From Desulfosporosinus sp049943955 (GTDB lineage Bacteria > Bacillota > Desulfitobacteriia > Desulfitobacteriales > Desulfitobacteriaceae), in assembly GCF_049943955.1 (NCBI RefSeq), contig NZ_JBNFTW010000012.1, positions 79,321 to 143,320 on the forward strand: a stretch of DNA of 64,000 nucleotides, in the 5' to 3' direction. The translations under genes were made by a program, and so were the position numbers. Of this stretch, positions 42,256 through 52,005 are shown piece by piece; the stretch's first letter is position 1; each line of letters opens with the position of its first letter. The notes beneath the pieces are model-generated. The model saw nothing but the letters and a program-made list of their open reading frames with translations. It was not told where the DNA came from and made no database searches.

Positions 42256-44511
42256 CTAATAAGGCGCTTCCTGCAACTGCTTCGGCAAAGGTGCGTTAGA
42301 CGGCAAACGGTAAGGTGCTTCATTAGATGGCCAAGTAATGGAAGGATCCCTATCCGGAAGATATAAGAACACACGCGAGACTTTGTTGGAATCAACATAT
42401 TCTTGTACCCAAATAGTACTAACCTGAGTGGGAAAATTCCCCTGTGCTGCTATTTCCGTTTGAATGAACTGCGATGGTGTTAAAGAACTTGGTAAATATC
42501 CCGATTTCGTATCAATTTTACCGCTAACAATTCCAGCGGGACGGGTAAACTGTGTCTGTACCGTCTTATCTTGAAGAGCAACGGTCATGACCTTCTTCCA
42601 AATCTGAGCTGGATAGCTTCCACCGTAAACTTGGCGCAAATAATGCTGTCCATCGGGATCCGAATCATAACCCATCCACACTACTCCCGCATAATATGGC
42701 GTATAACCGGCAAACCAAGCATCCGGATTACCATTTTTATTACCATAGCTTTGCGGCAGAGATGTGGTGCCTGTTTTTCCGGCTACCGCCCAATCCCCGA
42801 TTTTTGCCGCATAGCCTGTTCCGCTCGTTACGACGCTGCTTAGCATATCACTAATTAAATAAGCGGTGGTTTGTTTCATGACACGTTGTCGAGTTATATT
42901 CGGAGTAATAATAGTCTTTCCTGTTGAATCAATCACTTTATCGATAGCATGACTGGTAACTCGCTCTCCATTGTTGGCATAAACCCCATAAGCCGAGGCC
43001 ATATCCAATGTCGAAACGTGGCATGTCCCCAGTGCTAAACTTAATACCTTGTCCTGGTCTGTCAGAGGTAAGCCAAGATTATCTCTGGCAAATTGCCAAC
43101 CAGTATTTATACCAATTAAACTCAAGAGCTTAACTGCATAAACATTAACGGATTCCTGCAATGCATAACGCATTGTAATCTGCCCTTTCCAGCCTGAAGT
43201 AGAAGTGTCATCATCTACAGGACTGTAAGTCTGACCAGCTCCTAAATCAAAGGTAACTGGCATATCATCCAAAACAGTCCCGGGATAATAGCCACCCTTC
43301 TCCAAGGCTGGGCCATAAACAGCTAAAGGTTTAATCGTAGATCCCGGCTGTCGCTTGGCTTGCCAAGCACGGTCAAAATTCCCGAATTGATAATCCCGTC
43401 CGCCAACCATAGCCACAATATTACCTGTCGATGGTTCGATCATCGTCATAGCCCCCTGGACGAGAGTCTTATCATAACTTTTCGGGAAATTTGCCGGATC
43501 ATTAAAAGCGTCTTCTGCTGCCGTTTGGATTATGGGATCTACCGTAGTATAAATCTTTAATCCTCCATTAAAGATTTGATCCTGAGTCAGATTGTATTGG
43601 TTTTCCAACTCATTGACGACATAATCGACAAAAGACGGATACTTATAATTTGCTGTTGCATAAACAGCCTTTTGCGGTCCGCCATATGTTTTAATCATCG
43701 TGTCTACATAGGTAAAAGGTTCATTAATGGATTGATTGTATTGTGCATCGTCAATTATACCCGCATTGCGCATGACACCAAGGACAATATTGCGTCTGGC
43801 CTTAGCTGCATCAGGATGAAAATAGGGATCATATCCGCTGGATGCTTGTGGCAAACCAGCCAAAAGGGCCACCTGAGCCGGATCAAGCTGGCTGACGTCT
43901 TTGCCAAAATAGGTTTTAGCAGCCGCCTCAATACCATAGGAAGATTCGCCGAGAGGAATTTTATTGAGATAAAATGTAAGGATTTCATCCTTGGTATAGT
44001 GGCGTTCAAGTTGTATGGCAATAAGAACTTCTTGAATTTTTCTCGTTAGTGTCTTCGCCGTTGGATCTTGGATGAAGGCATTGCGGGCCAGTTGCTGCGT
44101 AATTGTGCTAGCCCCTTCTTTGGCGCTTCCTGAAATCAAATCCTGGTAGAGTGAACCGACAATTCGAATCGGATCAATCCCGATTTCCTGATAAAAACGT
44201 TTGTCTTCGACAGCAACAAAGGTCTTTTTCACGATATCCGGGATTTGGGATGAACTTAAGCTGAGCCTATTCACAGTACTATGTAACTGGGCAATCTCAT
44301 TTCCATCCTTATCATAAATAATTGAAGACTGCTTCATGTTGTCCAAAACGGAAGGATCCCATTGCGGAAGCTGTGCAGCTGCTTTCCAGACAATAATTCC
44401 GCCAATAGCAACAGCAATAATAAGCATAGTCAAAAGTGAATAAAGGAACACTCGAAGCTTACTGCTTTTTCTTCGTCGTGGTCCGCTATTCTTGCGCGAC
44501 GATTTAGCCAT
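42256..44511 (-). CDS. pbpA: Class A penicillin-binding protein (PBP1A type)
   Basis: The protein has 751 aa. A basic cytoplasmic N-terminus and one TM (about 22-45) are followed by the glycosyltransferase domain with EDKRF and GASTITQQLARN (about 97-145) and the transpeptidase domain with SxxK in PGSTIKP, SxN as SVN and KTGT in VAGKTGTTS. All catalytic motifs are intact. It polymerises and cross-links peptidoglycan on the outer face of the membrane. It is monocistronic with a hairpin terminator. The start ATG 44511 has only a weak GGGGG-type ribosome-binding site. Confidence 0.92.
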   Translation of the reverse strand: MAKSSRKNSGPRRRKSSKLRVFLYSLLTMLIIAVAIGGIIVWKAAAQLPQWDPSVLDNMKQSSIIYDKDGNEIAQLHSTVNRLSLSSSQIPDIVKKTFVAVEDKRFYQEIGIDPIRIVGSLYQDLISGSAKEGASTITQQLARNAFIQDPTAKTLTRKIQEVLIAIQLERHYTKDEILTFYLNKIPLGESSYGIEAAAKTYFGKDVSQLDPAQVALLAGLPQASSGYDPYFHPDAAKARRNIVLGVMRNAGIIDDAQYNQSINEPFTYVDTMIKTYGGPQKAVYATANYKYPSFVDYVVNELENQYNLTQDQIFNGGLKIYTTVDPIIQTAAEDAFNDPANFPKSYDKTLVQGAMTMIEPSTGNIVAMVGGRDYQFGNFDRAWQAKRQPGSTIKPLAVYGPALEKGGYYPGTVLDDMPVTFDLGAGQTYSPVDDDTSTSGWKGQITMRYALQESVNVYAVKLLSLIGINTGWQFARDNLGLPLTDQDKVLSLALGTCHVSTLDMASAYGVYANNGERVTSHAIDKVIDSTGKTIITPNITRQRVMKQTTAYLISDMLSSVVTSGTGYAAKIGDWAVAGKTGTTSLPQSYGNKNGNPDAWFAGYTPYYAGVVWMGYDSDPDGQHYLRQVYGGSYPAQIWKKVMTVALQDKTVQTQFTRPAGIVSGKIDTKSGYLPSSLTPSQFIQTEIAAQGNFPTQVSTIWVQEYVDSNKVSRVFLYLPDRDPSITWPSNEAPYRLPSNAPLPKQLQEAPY

Positions 44512-44643
44512 ATTAAATAACCCCCAACAATTAAATACTAAATAAAGTATAACATACTAAATATCGATAAATAGAATGGTAATAATTGCTTAATCGTCAC
44601 TTTGGTACATTTTTCATACTCGCGGACATCTACTTCTTTCACT

Positions 44644-44673
44644 TTGATCTAGCCCTCATGCTAGAGGTATAAT
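44644..44673 (+). promoter_or_regulatory. Promoter of the thiamine-binding protein gene
   Basis: TTGATC and TATAAT are 18 bp apart, 38 bases before the start codon. A CTAG-N8-CTAG dyad lies in the spacer. Confidence 0.5.
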
Positions 44674-44711
44674 TACATAAAATAATTCTCTAAGAAAGGA
44701 AGAGAACGATA

Positions 44712-45008
44712 ATGGCTGTTGTTGCGGTAAGTATTGTGCCCTTGGGATCAGGAACAAGTGTAAGCAAGTTTGTAGTTGAAGCTGAGAAAGTGTTTGCTTC
44801 TAAGAAGAACCTCAAACGCCAGCTAGGACCAATGTTTACTACTCTGGAGGGGGATTTGAGCGAAATCATGGAAGCAATCAAAGAAGCTCAAGAAGCTGTG
44901 TTTTCTGCCGGAGCATTAAGAGTTTCAACGACGATCAAAATTGATGAACGAAGAGATAAAACTTTATCAATGGAAGGAAAAATTCAAGCTATTGAACAAC
45001 AGATATAG
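44712..45008 (+). CDS. MTH1187-family (UPF0045) thiamine-binding protein
   Basis: The protein has 98 aa. The opening VAVSIVPLGSGTSVSKFV and the later GPMFTTLEGDLSEIMEAI match the MTH1187/YqgV family, whose members bind thiamine or related molecules. AAGGAAGAG precedes the ATG. A strong terminator at 45082 closes a monocistronic unit. Confidence 0.85.
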   Translation: MAVVAVSIVPLGSGTSVSKFVVEAEKVFASKKNLKRQLGPMFTTLEGDLSEIMEAIKEAQEAVFSAGALRVSTTIKIDERRDKTLSMEGKIQAIEQQI

Positions 45009-45081
45009 AAATCATGTCATTATTTTGCCCTTTTCTAAGAAGGTCAGGAATGTATAAGACTTAATAGAAAAAATGGCCCTA

Positions 45082-45136
45082 CAAAAATAGACAGTTAACG
45101 TGGCATTTGCCTGCCACGCTAACTGTCTATTTTTGT
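45082..45136 (+). terminator. Terminator after the thiamine-binding protein gene
   Basis: TAGACAGTTAACGTGGCA and TGCCACGCTAACTGTCTA pair (one mismatch) around TTTGCC and are followed by TTTTTG. AAAAATAG precedes the stem, so it may also work in reverse. Confidence 0.9.
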
Positions 45137-45257
45137 TAGGTCGTCTAGTCGTTTAACGATATAATTTGTCTACATTTGGTAATAATCTAAGACAATGAAC
45201 ATTGCATAAATAAAGCTGCCCAGAAACATACTATCCTGAAAAATACGGGGGTGCACA

Positions 45258-45728
45258 ATGCTGTCAACATTTTTCTATCCATGTTATATAGTTGCAGCTT
45301 TTATAGTCGTACTTTTAACGATCCCTCAAAGGGATTTAAAGCACTATTTTATTTATGGTTTCCTTTTTGGAGGGCTAGGTGACATCGTTGTTGTTGGCTT
45401 ATTCCAAAATATACTGCATATTATATGGTTCAAAAATGCTGGTGTTTATAATGCTTTGGGAGAAAATTTACTTTCCCCTCTCAGCTGGATCTTAACAGTC
45501 ATGATCTTTCTGCGTTTTTTACCTTTAAGGAAGGTATTTCAATATGCTTATCTTATAGGTTTTGCAGCATTTAGTGTTGGATATGGTTATTTAGTCCACA
45601 ATGCGGGCTTATTTGATTTTCAGTCCTGGTATTATCCGTTTTTCTCCTATATGACGTTTTTGTTTTGGTGGTCAACGATTACTTGGGCCTTTATTAAAAC
45701 AAGCCCGCTCATAAAGAACCCTGCCTAA
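45258..45728 (+). CDS. Multi-pass membrane protein, unknown function
   Basis: The protein has 156 aa with about five hydrophobic segments, aromatic-rich (IHIIWFKN, DFQSWYYPFFSY, FWWSTITWAF). GGGGGTG precedes the ATG. It resembles small membrane proteins of uncharacterised families in spore formers (for example the CBO0543 group). It has no obvious operon partner. Confidence 0.6.
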   Translation: MLSTFFYPCYIVAAFIVVLLTIPQRDLKHYFIYGFLFGGLGDIVVVGLFQNILHIIWFKNAGVYNALGENLLSPLSWILTVMIFLRFLPLRKVFQYAYLIGFAAFSVGYGYLVHNAGLFDFQSWYYPFFSYMTFLFWWSTITWAFIKTSPLIKNPA

Positions 45729-45979
45729 TAGTAGTAGATTTTTCGCGTGTTTAGAATATTTCCAATATACCGTTTTAAACTCGCTCAGCCGTTGAATCTT
45801 CCATAAACTTTGTGAGCAAATTATTACTGAATGAATAATTTAAAATACAATTAATATTTTTTTAAAGCAGGTAATTCTGAATTATTAGCGAACTCTAATT
45901 ATTAGGAACATTATTGAAAAGAAAATGACATGAGATGTTGTAAGGTGCCCATACATAGTCACAAAAAGGAGAGAGGATA

Positions 45980-46210
45980 ATGAGCGGAAGGTGTTATACA
46001 TTTCATAATGAAAATAAAAAATTCAATGGTAACGTCAATACCGCCGTAAGAGGAACAACTGCTGCTGTCATCTATTTAAGAACATCGAACAACTATACTG
46101 CCAAAGAAGACCAAGATGATCGGAAAAAGGCAATAATTTCGGTGAGTATAATATGTACTTTCTTATTCTTCTTGACTACTCTGGTTATGATTTCAAATAT
46201 AAACTATTAA
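45980..46210 (+). CDS. Small single-TM protein, unknown function
   Basis: The protein has 76 aa. A polar N-terminus (about 1-50) is followed by one hydrophobic segment (about 52-71) and a short tail. AAAGGAGAGAGG precedes the ATG and a very strong hairpin follows, so it is probably a real gene. I recognise no family. Confidence 0.6.
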   Translation: MSGRCYTFHNENKKFNGNVNTAVRGTTAAVIYLRTSNNYTAKEDQDDRKKAIISVSIICTFLFFLTTLVMISNINY

Positions 46211-46220
46211 ACGTAAATAC

Positions 46221-46267
46221 GAAGATTGTTAGAAGCCGCTCTCAGAAAGCGGCTTCTAACAATCTTC
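46221..46267. terminator. Long hairpin between convergent genes
   Basis: GAAGATTGTTAGAAGCCGCT and AGCGGCTTCTAACAATCTTC are perfect 20-bp arms around a short loop. It serves the 76-aa gene and perhaps the HAD gene on the other strand. Confidence 0.85.
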
Positions 46268-46340
46268 CATATTAATCATGCATTTGAATTAGGGACCAAG
46301 TTGCTAAGAGAAGGAATATTATAATCTGGCGATTTTTCGT

Positions 46341-46964
46341 TTACTGCAAGTTGATTATTGATAAGATGTCCTCTGGTGAATAAGCGATATAATCCGGCTG
46401 TTCACCTTGTAACATCTCCAGTAAATCATATCCCCAGTTTGCCCAGATAATCTTAATACCCAACTTTTTACAGGCAATCACATCTCTTATTTCATCTCCG
46501 ACATAGATCACTTCAGATGATTCTAACATTTTGGAGATTAATAATTTCTTAATCACCTTGTCCTTACCTAAGATATTATGGGAATTAATAATAGTTTCGA
46601 AAACATTAATTTGCTTTTCACCCAAATAATCTCGTATGTTACTCTCGGAGTTTGAAGAAACTATCGCTAATTCATATCCCTTTTTCTTCAGCTCAATTAG
46701 GATTTCTCTCATGCCCGTAACCAAAGCAATAGTTTCCAATGAATTTTTATACTGTTTAGTAAAATCGGCGGCAAAAAGCGGGAGTTTATAGATTGGCAAA
46801 TTAAGGGTTTTAAATCGTTCGTGGAGAGGAAGCTTTTTAATTGTATCGAAACTCTTGATTTTTTTCACATGATATTTGTCTGCAAGTTGATTGTAAATTT
46901 TGATAGATATACTTTGGGAATCAACCAGAGTGCCATCAAAATCAAACACAAGTAATTTTACCAT
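46341..46964 (-). CDS. HAD-superfamily phosphatase (phosphoglycolate phosphatase-like)
   Basis: The protein has 207 aa. Motif I FDFDGTLVDS (near 7-16), motif II VSSNSE (near 101), Lys motif and motif IV VGDEIRDV (near 155) are complete. It is probably a soluble small-phosphate hydrolase. AAAGGAG precedes the ATG. No partner genes are adjacent. Confidence 0.87.
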   Translation of the reverse strand: MVKLLVFDFDGTLVDSQSISIKIYNQLADKYHVKKIKSFDTIKKLPLHERFKTLNLPIYKLPLFAADFTKQYKNSLETIALVTGMREILIELKKKGYELAIVSSNSESNIRDYLGEKQINVFETIINSHNILGKDKVIKKLLISKMLESSEVIYVGDEIRDVIACKKLGIKIIWANWGYDLLEMLQGEQPDYIAYSPEDILSIINLQ

Positions 46965-47172
46965 CGGAATGCTCCTTTTATGTTTTAAAAGGGTAAAAGA
47001 ATCTTGTATAGTATATTCACCTTAAAACATAATTTGACAATCCATAGTTCATTTAGTTTGATCCAATACTGATTTCATTCTTCCCTGGCACCGACGAACA
47101 GGCCATCGTTATTATCGTTATATTCAAGGGCGACAAAAGGCCAGATATTGTGTTTAAACATACTTAGAGAAA

Positions 47173-48363
47173 TTAACCAAGAAGAACTTGCTTTTGATTC
47201 GTAATAACTCCTTCGGTTTTAAGGATTATATGTTGTGCTGCTCGAACACTTGCACCTAACTCAACATCCACACCCATTTTAAGCAAAGCCATTTCTAAAG
47301 TAGATAAGGTCGTAAGAATATCGGTCTCAAATACATTACCCAGATGTCCAACTCGAACCACTCGATTCGCTAATTTTTCCAATCCGCTTGCCAAGGAAAC
47401 ACCATATTCGTCATTCATAACCTTTTGAAGCTTTTTCCCTTCTATTCCCTCAGGCATGCAAACAGCAGTTACAGTTGGAGAAGCCACTTTATCTTCCGCT
47501 AAAAGACGCAAATTAATGGCCTTTGCTCCATCTCGAAGGGCGTCTCTCATTCTTCTATGCCGAGCAAAGATGTTTTCCATTCCTTCCTCTTCAAAGCATC
47601 TTAGCACTTCTTCTAAACCGTAGAGCAAAGATATTGCAGGTGTGTAAGGATTCTGGGATTTAACAAGAAAATTCTTGGCAGTTAATGCATCCCAGTAAAA
47701 TTTAGGGAGTTTGGAGTGACGATAGGCCTCCCAAGCTCGTGCGTTCATCGCCAGAAAACTTAAACCGGGCGGCAGCATGAGTCCTTTCTGAGAGCCTGTA
47801 ACCACGACATCCAAATTCCATTCGTCCATTTTAAGGGGAATTGCTGCCAGAGAACTGACTGCATCTACATAAATTAAGGCCGGGTGATTTCCTCGAGCTT
47901 TAGAAAGAGCTTTGATATCATGAGTTACGCCTGTTGAGGTTTCATTATGAGTCACTAAGATCGCCTTAATCTCATGCTTCCGATCAGCACTTAGACGTTC
48001 AGCTAACCAATCAGGTGAAAGACCTTTTCCCCAAGGAAAGTCCATCTTTTCCACATCTAAACCGAAATCTCCGGCAATCTTTGCGAAATAATCGCCAAAT
48101 ACCCCAGCACTTAAAGCAAGTACCTTATCCCCTGGTGAAAGAGTATTGACCAATGCTGCTTCTAACGCTCCTGTTCCCGACGATGGATACGTTATAACGT
48201 CGCCCGAAGTTCCAAATAGTCTTTGAAGTCCATTAGTTATTCCCCCAAAAAGCTTCTCGTACTCCACACTGCGATGATTTATCATTTGACGATGCATCGC
48301 CTGCAGAACTCGATCCGGAATAGTAGTCGGTCCAGGAACCATAAACAAATCTTTTCTTAACAT
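47173..48363 (-). CDS. Class V aminotransferase (Ala/Ser-glyoxylate type)
   Basis: The protein has 396 aa. Fold-type I PLP enzyme of the alanine-glyoxylate/serine-pyruvate group: MVPGPTTIPDRVL at the start, SSGTGALEAALVNTLSPGDKVL near 61-82, and the PLP Lys in VTGSQKGLMLPPG near 190-202. Bacillus PucG (ureidoglycine-glyoxylate aminotransferase) belongs here, which would tie it to the purine cluster. However, a T-box leader controls it, and that points to amino-acid supply (serine or glycine synthesis) instead. GGGGG precedes the ATG. Confidence 0.85.
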   Translation of the reverse strand: MLRKDLFMVPGPTTIPDRVLQAMHRQMINHRSVEYEKLFGGITNGLQRLFGTSGDVITYPSSGTGALEAALVNTLSPGDKVLALSAGVFGDYFAKIAGDFGLDVEKMDFPWGKGLSPDWLAERLSADRKHEIKAILVTHNETSTGVTHDIKALSKARGNHPALIYVDAVSSLAAIPLKMDEWNLDVVVTGSQKGLMLPPGLSFLAMNARAWEAYRHSKLPKFYWDALTAKNFLVKSQNPYTPAISLLYGLEEVLRCFEEEGMENIFARHRRMRDALRDGAKAINLRLLAEDKVASPTVTAVCMPEGIEGKKLQKVMNDEYGVSLASGLEKLANRVVRVGHLGNVFETDILTTLSTLEMALLKMGVDVELGASVRAAQHIILKTEGVITNQKQVLLG

Positions 48364-48391
48364 TTCAAATCCCCCTAATCCTTATTTAGAC

Positions 48392-48443
48392 AAAAAAACA
48401 CTACCCCAACACATGGGGCAGTGTATTTACCGCGGTGCCACCC
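48392..48443 (-). promoter_or_regulatory. Second (orphan) T-box antiterminator and terminator
   Basis: GGGTGGCACCGCGG (48430-48443) is a second T-box bulge sequence, and ACACTGCCCC...GGGGTAGTGT followed by TTTTTTT is its terminator. Only about 80 bases separate it from the first terminator, too few for a stem I with specifier. It therefore has no visible codon-reading domain of its own. Confidence 0.75.
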
Positions 48444-48524
48444 AAGTTTTTGACTATTTGTTCAGCAATTAGTTCAGCAACATTTGAGTCTTATTCTTTC
48501 GAAGATAAACTTCTCAAATAAATC

Positions 48525-48740
48525 AAAAACTTCTCGCCCCTCTAAGAGGGACGAGAAGTAATTCCCGCGTTGCCACCCTGTTTGCTATAACTAGCCAACT
48601 TGATTCCGCTGTATCGGGCGGACCCGTCTCGGTTCTTCACCAGACACTCCAGGACGGAATCTTCTACCCTGTTACTGACTTCCACCAAACGTCAGCTCTC
48701 TAAAAACAGCAATAGTCAACTTTCCCTTCATCGTGTTAAC
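48525..48740 (-). promoter_or_regulatory. T-box leader of the aminotransferase gene
   Basis: On the minus strand: a GATGAAGGGAAAG start of stem I, an AGAGAGCTGA segment (AG bulge), GGTGGAAG distal loop, CTGGAGTG, and the T-box AGGGTGGCAACGCGGG (48564-48579). The terminator is ACTTCTCGTCCCTC...GAGGGGCGAGAAGT followed by TTTTT. The specifier candidate in GATTCCGTCC is TCC (serine), but TTC cannot be excluded without folding. An uncharged tRNA would switch on the downstream aminotransferase. Confidence 0.88.
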
Positions 48741-48937
48741 AAAAACGAATTGATCCGATTATATACCCAAGCCTCCTAATGGTCAAGTGCTTTTCAACAG
48801 ATAAATTAATTGTATCCTGTATTCATACAGAACTTGTATAGGACCGTGTCTAATCAAGACTCTTCGGAATTACGCCGCATGAAAAGACGCCTTGAAAATC
48901 TTTGTCTTACCAAATTGTTGTTTCCTGTTAAAATAGC

Positions 48938-51900
48938 TTAAAAGTTTGCCACTTGTCCTTGAAGAGCCCTTTGCTCTAATTTGGTATTTATCAAAGAATA
49001 AATAACCGGTATCACAATAAAGGTCAGGAAGGTCGCTGTCAAGAGTCCAAACATTATCGTTACCGACATCGGGCCAAATAATGCACTTTTAGATAAGGCA
49101 AGAGGGATGAGCCCGGTGATGGTTGCCGTAGAGCTTAGTATAATAGGACGAAATCTTTGACTCACAGCATACATACAAGCTTCATCAATTGATAGCCCCT
49201 CTTCTCTCCCGCCGTTAATATATTCAATAAGTAAGATTGCGTTTCTAATGACAACCCCAATCAGGCTTATGATTCCCATTACAGCTGTTAAGGATAGAGG
49301 CATTCTAAAGACCATGAGTCCGATAACAACTCCTATTAAGGATAATGGCAGTGAGCACATAATGATTAAAGGCTGGACAAAGGATTTAAATTGGACAAAT
49401 AATAAAACGTAAATTATCAGGATTGTTAAAACTCCTGCTAAGGCGAGACTGGTAAAGTTCTTTTCGATTTGATTTTTTTCTCCGTCATAGAGAACATTCA
49501 CACCATTCAAATCCATAGCAGCAATCTGTTGACTTAAAGCATTTTCGATATTTACTGAGTTGTATCCAGTTTTAACGTCACTATACACTGTCACAGTTTT
49601 TTCCTTTTTGTAATGTTTAATTTGATCTAATTCAGGGGTAAGCTCTATAGATGCCACCTGGGCTAAGAGAACTTTATTATCTGTAACACTGGATTTAATC
49701 TGCAGATTTTCAAGATCTTTTACTGAGGAAATGTTAGTTTTGACTAAAATTTCAAATTCACTGCCGTTTTTTCTGTAGACTGAACTGCTGTAACCGTTAA
49801 GGGCGATATTGATTTGCTCAAGAATGTCCGATTTTAGCAACCCGAGCTGTGACGCTTTTGCCTCATCAATTTTGACCTCATATTCATAGGATTTCTGCGC
49901 AGCATCATCTCTTACGTTCATAGTTCCAGGTATAATTAACAACTTCTGCTGAATCTTTTCGGAGGCAGCATATAGTTTTTCCAGATCATCCCCAGTAAGT
50001 CTTAAGCGAATAGGCGCTCCTATTGGCTGAGCTTGTTCTAATTGTTTTACAGTAGCTGTTCCTTGACTAAGTTTGCTGTCCAATAAACCTTGTAAATACT
50101 CAGCAAGCTCCTGCCTTGTTTGGAACCGTTTTGTTTTGTCAAGGTCTATTCGTACCATGATTTGCGCTGTATCTTTGGAAGCAGCAACTGAAGCTAGTGT
50201 AATATAAAATTTTGGCATGCCGCCGCCTATGGCAGAGGTATATCCTGTCACTTCTTTTTGAGCTTTAAGGACATCTTCAACTTGTTGAACCAAATTAGCG
50301 GTACTGTCAATATCTTCAACCTTCTCATTGGAAACATCGATATAAAGGATATTCTTATCGACATAAGGGAAAAACTGCATTCCTAAGGTTTTCATTAGGC
50401 CAAGAGCAGCTATGAAAATTCCTAGAGCTACGACAACAATCCTCAGTTTATGCTTTAGTCCATAGCTTAAAAGATTGCGGAACATTTTACGGACAATGCT
50501 TTCTTTATCAAGAGTTTTGCTTTTTCTGAAAAACAGAGAGGACATGGCAGGCGTTACAAGTAGTGCAGAAATATATGAACAAGTTACACAGATCATAACA
50601 ACCTGAGGCAAGGTCCTTAAAAATTCACCTACAGCCCCTGGAATCGTGAGCAGCGGAGCAAAGGCGCCCACGATAATTAACGTAGATGTGAATACCGGTA
50701 CAAATAGTCGCTTGATGCCTTCAAATGCTGCCTCGTTTCCAGATAATCCTTTATCGATACCTACTTGGACAACATCACCGATTACAATTGCATCATCGAC
50801 TAATATTCCCAGAGCTATGATAAGGGCTGTAGTAGACATCTGCTGAACTTTAATCCCCAGGATATACATCACAAGAAAAGACATGGATATAGATATTGGG
50901 ATAACTGCAGATACCACCATGGCATTGCGGAGACTCATCCCTATGATTACAGTGATAATAACAAGAATTATCCCTTCACGAAGATTCTTCATGAAAAAGG
51001 AAACGGAATCACTGACGTCTTTGGGCTGAAACGTTACCTCGTCAATCGTCAAATCATTAGGCAGTTGTTTTTTTAGGGTATCCAGTTTATTTCTAACGTT
51101 GTCGCCAATCAGTACGATATTCTTATTATCCTGGAAATATCCTGCCAGCAATACCGCATTAGAACCATTATCTGTAAATTTAAGACTGGAATCTTGATCA
51201 TAATCCATGTATACTTTGGCAATATCTTTGATTCTTAAGGTTTCTCCGGTAGTTGCTGAAACCCCTATAATTGTATTTTGGATATCTTGAAGTGAAGTAA
51301 AGGTTCCCGGCGTTTCAACCTTTATCTTCCCTGTTTTTAAATTTAAAGATCCTGAGGGAATATTAATGTTTTGAGCTTGTAGTACCTTACAAACATCATC
51401 TAAAGAAACATTATATTTATTGATTTGAGTCCAATCCACGTCAACGATTACTTGCTTATCCTGCTTTCCCTTGACATCAAATCTGGATATACCGTCGACA
51501 TTGCTCAATTCTTTCCTAATATCATCAGCATAATCACCCAGCTGCTCGTAAGAATAATTCTTACCCGAGATACTTAAAATCATTCCAGCGGTCTCTGTTA
51601 AGTTAGTATCAATAGTGCTATCCTGACATCCGTCAGGAAGCTCCGATTTTAAATCTTTAATTTTATCTCTTAGGTCCCTCCAGGCTTTATCTTTATCGGC
51701 ATCATTGTTCAAATAGACGATAACGATCGATGCACTATTCTTGGAATATGATTCAACATAATCATAGCCATCAATTTCTTCAACCTTATCTTCTATTTTT
51801 TTCGTGACAAGTGTTTCTATATCACTTGGAGAAGCTCCGGGATAAATCGTGGTAATCATAGCAGCAGGAGAAGAAACGTCCGGGCTTTCTTGCTTCGGAA

Positions 51901-51994
51901 CGATATAATAACTATACAATCCAGCGATAATAACTAAAACTACTAGAAATAAGACGATTTTTTTATTCTCAATGGCTGCTTTAATCAGTCGCAA
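48938..51994 (-). CDS. RND-family efflux permease (AcrB-like)
   Basis: The protein has 1018 aa. It has the RND layout of two halves, each with one TM plus a large external loop and five or six TMs. Conserved features are TTIYPGASPSDIETLVT near 48-64, ALGILVDDAIVIGDVV near 395-410 (the proton-relay Asp pair) and GIISLIGVVIRNAILLIEYI in the second half. It exports hydrophobic compounds with proton motive force. In a monoderm or atypical-envelope Clostridium there is no outer-membrane channel gene adjacent. It starts 12 bases after the adaptor stop. Confidence 0.92.
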   Translation of the reverse strand: MRLIKAAIENKKIVLFLVVLVIIAGLYSYYIVPKQESPDVSSPAAMITTIYPGASPSDIETLVTKKIEDKVEEIDGYDYVESYSKNSASIVIVYLNNDADKDKAWRDLRDKIKDLKSELPDGCQDSTIDTNLTETAGMILSISGKNYSYEQLGDYADDIRKELSNVDGISRFDVKGKQDKQVIVDVDWTQINKYNVSLDDVCKVLQAQNINIPSGSLNLKTGKIKVETPGTFTSLQDIQNTIIGVSATTGETLRIKDIAKVYMDYDQDSSLKFTDNGSNAVLLAGYFQDNKNIVLIGDNVRNKLDTLKKQLPNDLTIDEVTFQPKDVSDSVSFFMKNLREGIILVIITVIIGMSLRNAMVVSAVIPISISMSFLVMYILGIKVQQMSTTALIIALGILVDDAIVIGDVVQVGIDKGLSGNEAAFEGIKRLFVPVFTSTLIIVGAFAPLLTIPGAVGEFLRTLPQVVMICVTCSYISALLVTPAMSSLFFRKSKTLDKESIVRKMFRNLLSYGLKHKLRIVVVALGIFIAALGLMKTLGMQFFPYVDKNILYIDVSNEKVEDIDSTANLVQQVEDVLKAQKEVTGYTSAIGGGMPKFYITLASVAASKDTAQIMVRIDLDKTKRFQTRQELAEYLQGLLDSKLSQGTATVKQLEQAQPIGAPIRLRLTGDDLEKLYAASEKIQQKLLIIPGTMNVRDDAAQKSYEYEVKIDEAKASQLGLLKSDILEQINIALNGYSSSVYRKNGSEFEILVKTNISSVKDLENLQIKSSVTDNKVLLAQVASIELTPELDQIKHYKKEKTVTVYSDVKTGYNSVNIENALSQQIAAMDLNGVNVLYDGEKNQIEKNFTSLALAGVLTILIIYVLLFVQFKSFVQPLIIMCSLPLSLIGVVIGLMVFRMPLSLTAVMGIISLIGVVIRNAILLIEYINGGREEGLSIDEACMYAVSQRFRPIILSSTATITGLIPLALSKSALFGPMSVTIMFGLLTATFLTFIVIPVIYSLINTKLEQRALQGQVANF

Positions 51995-52005
51995 TATTGT
52001 TCACC

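Noticed and set aside
43576..44049. 157-aa ORF antisense to the PBP1A gene
   Set aside because: It lies inside a conserved gene and has no family resemblance.
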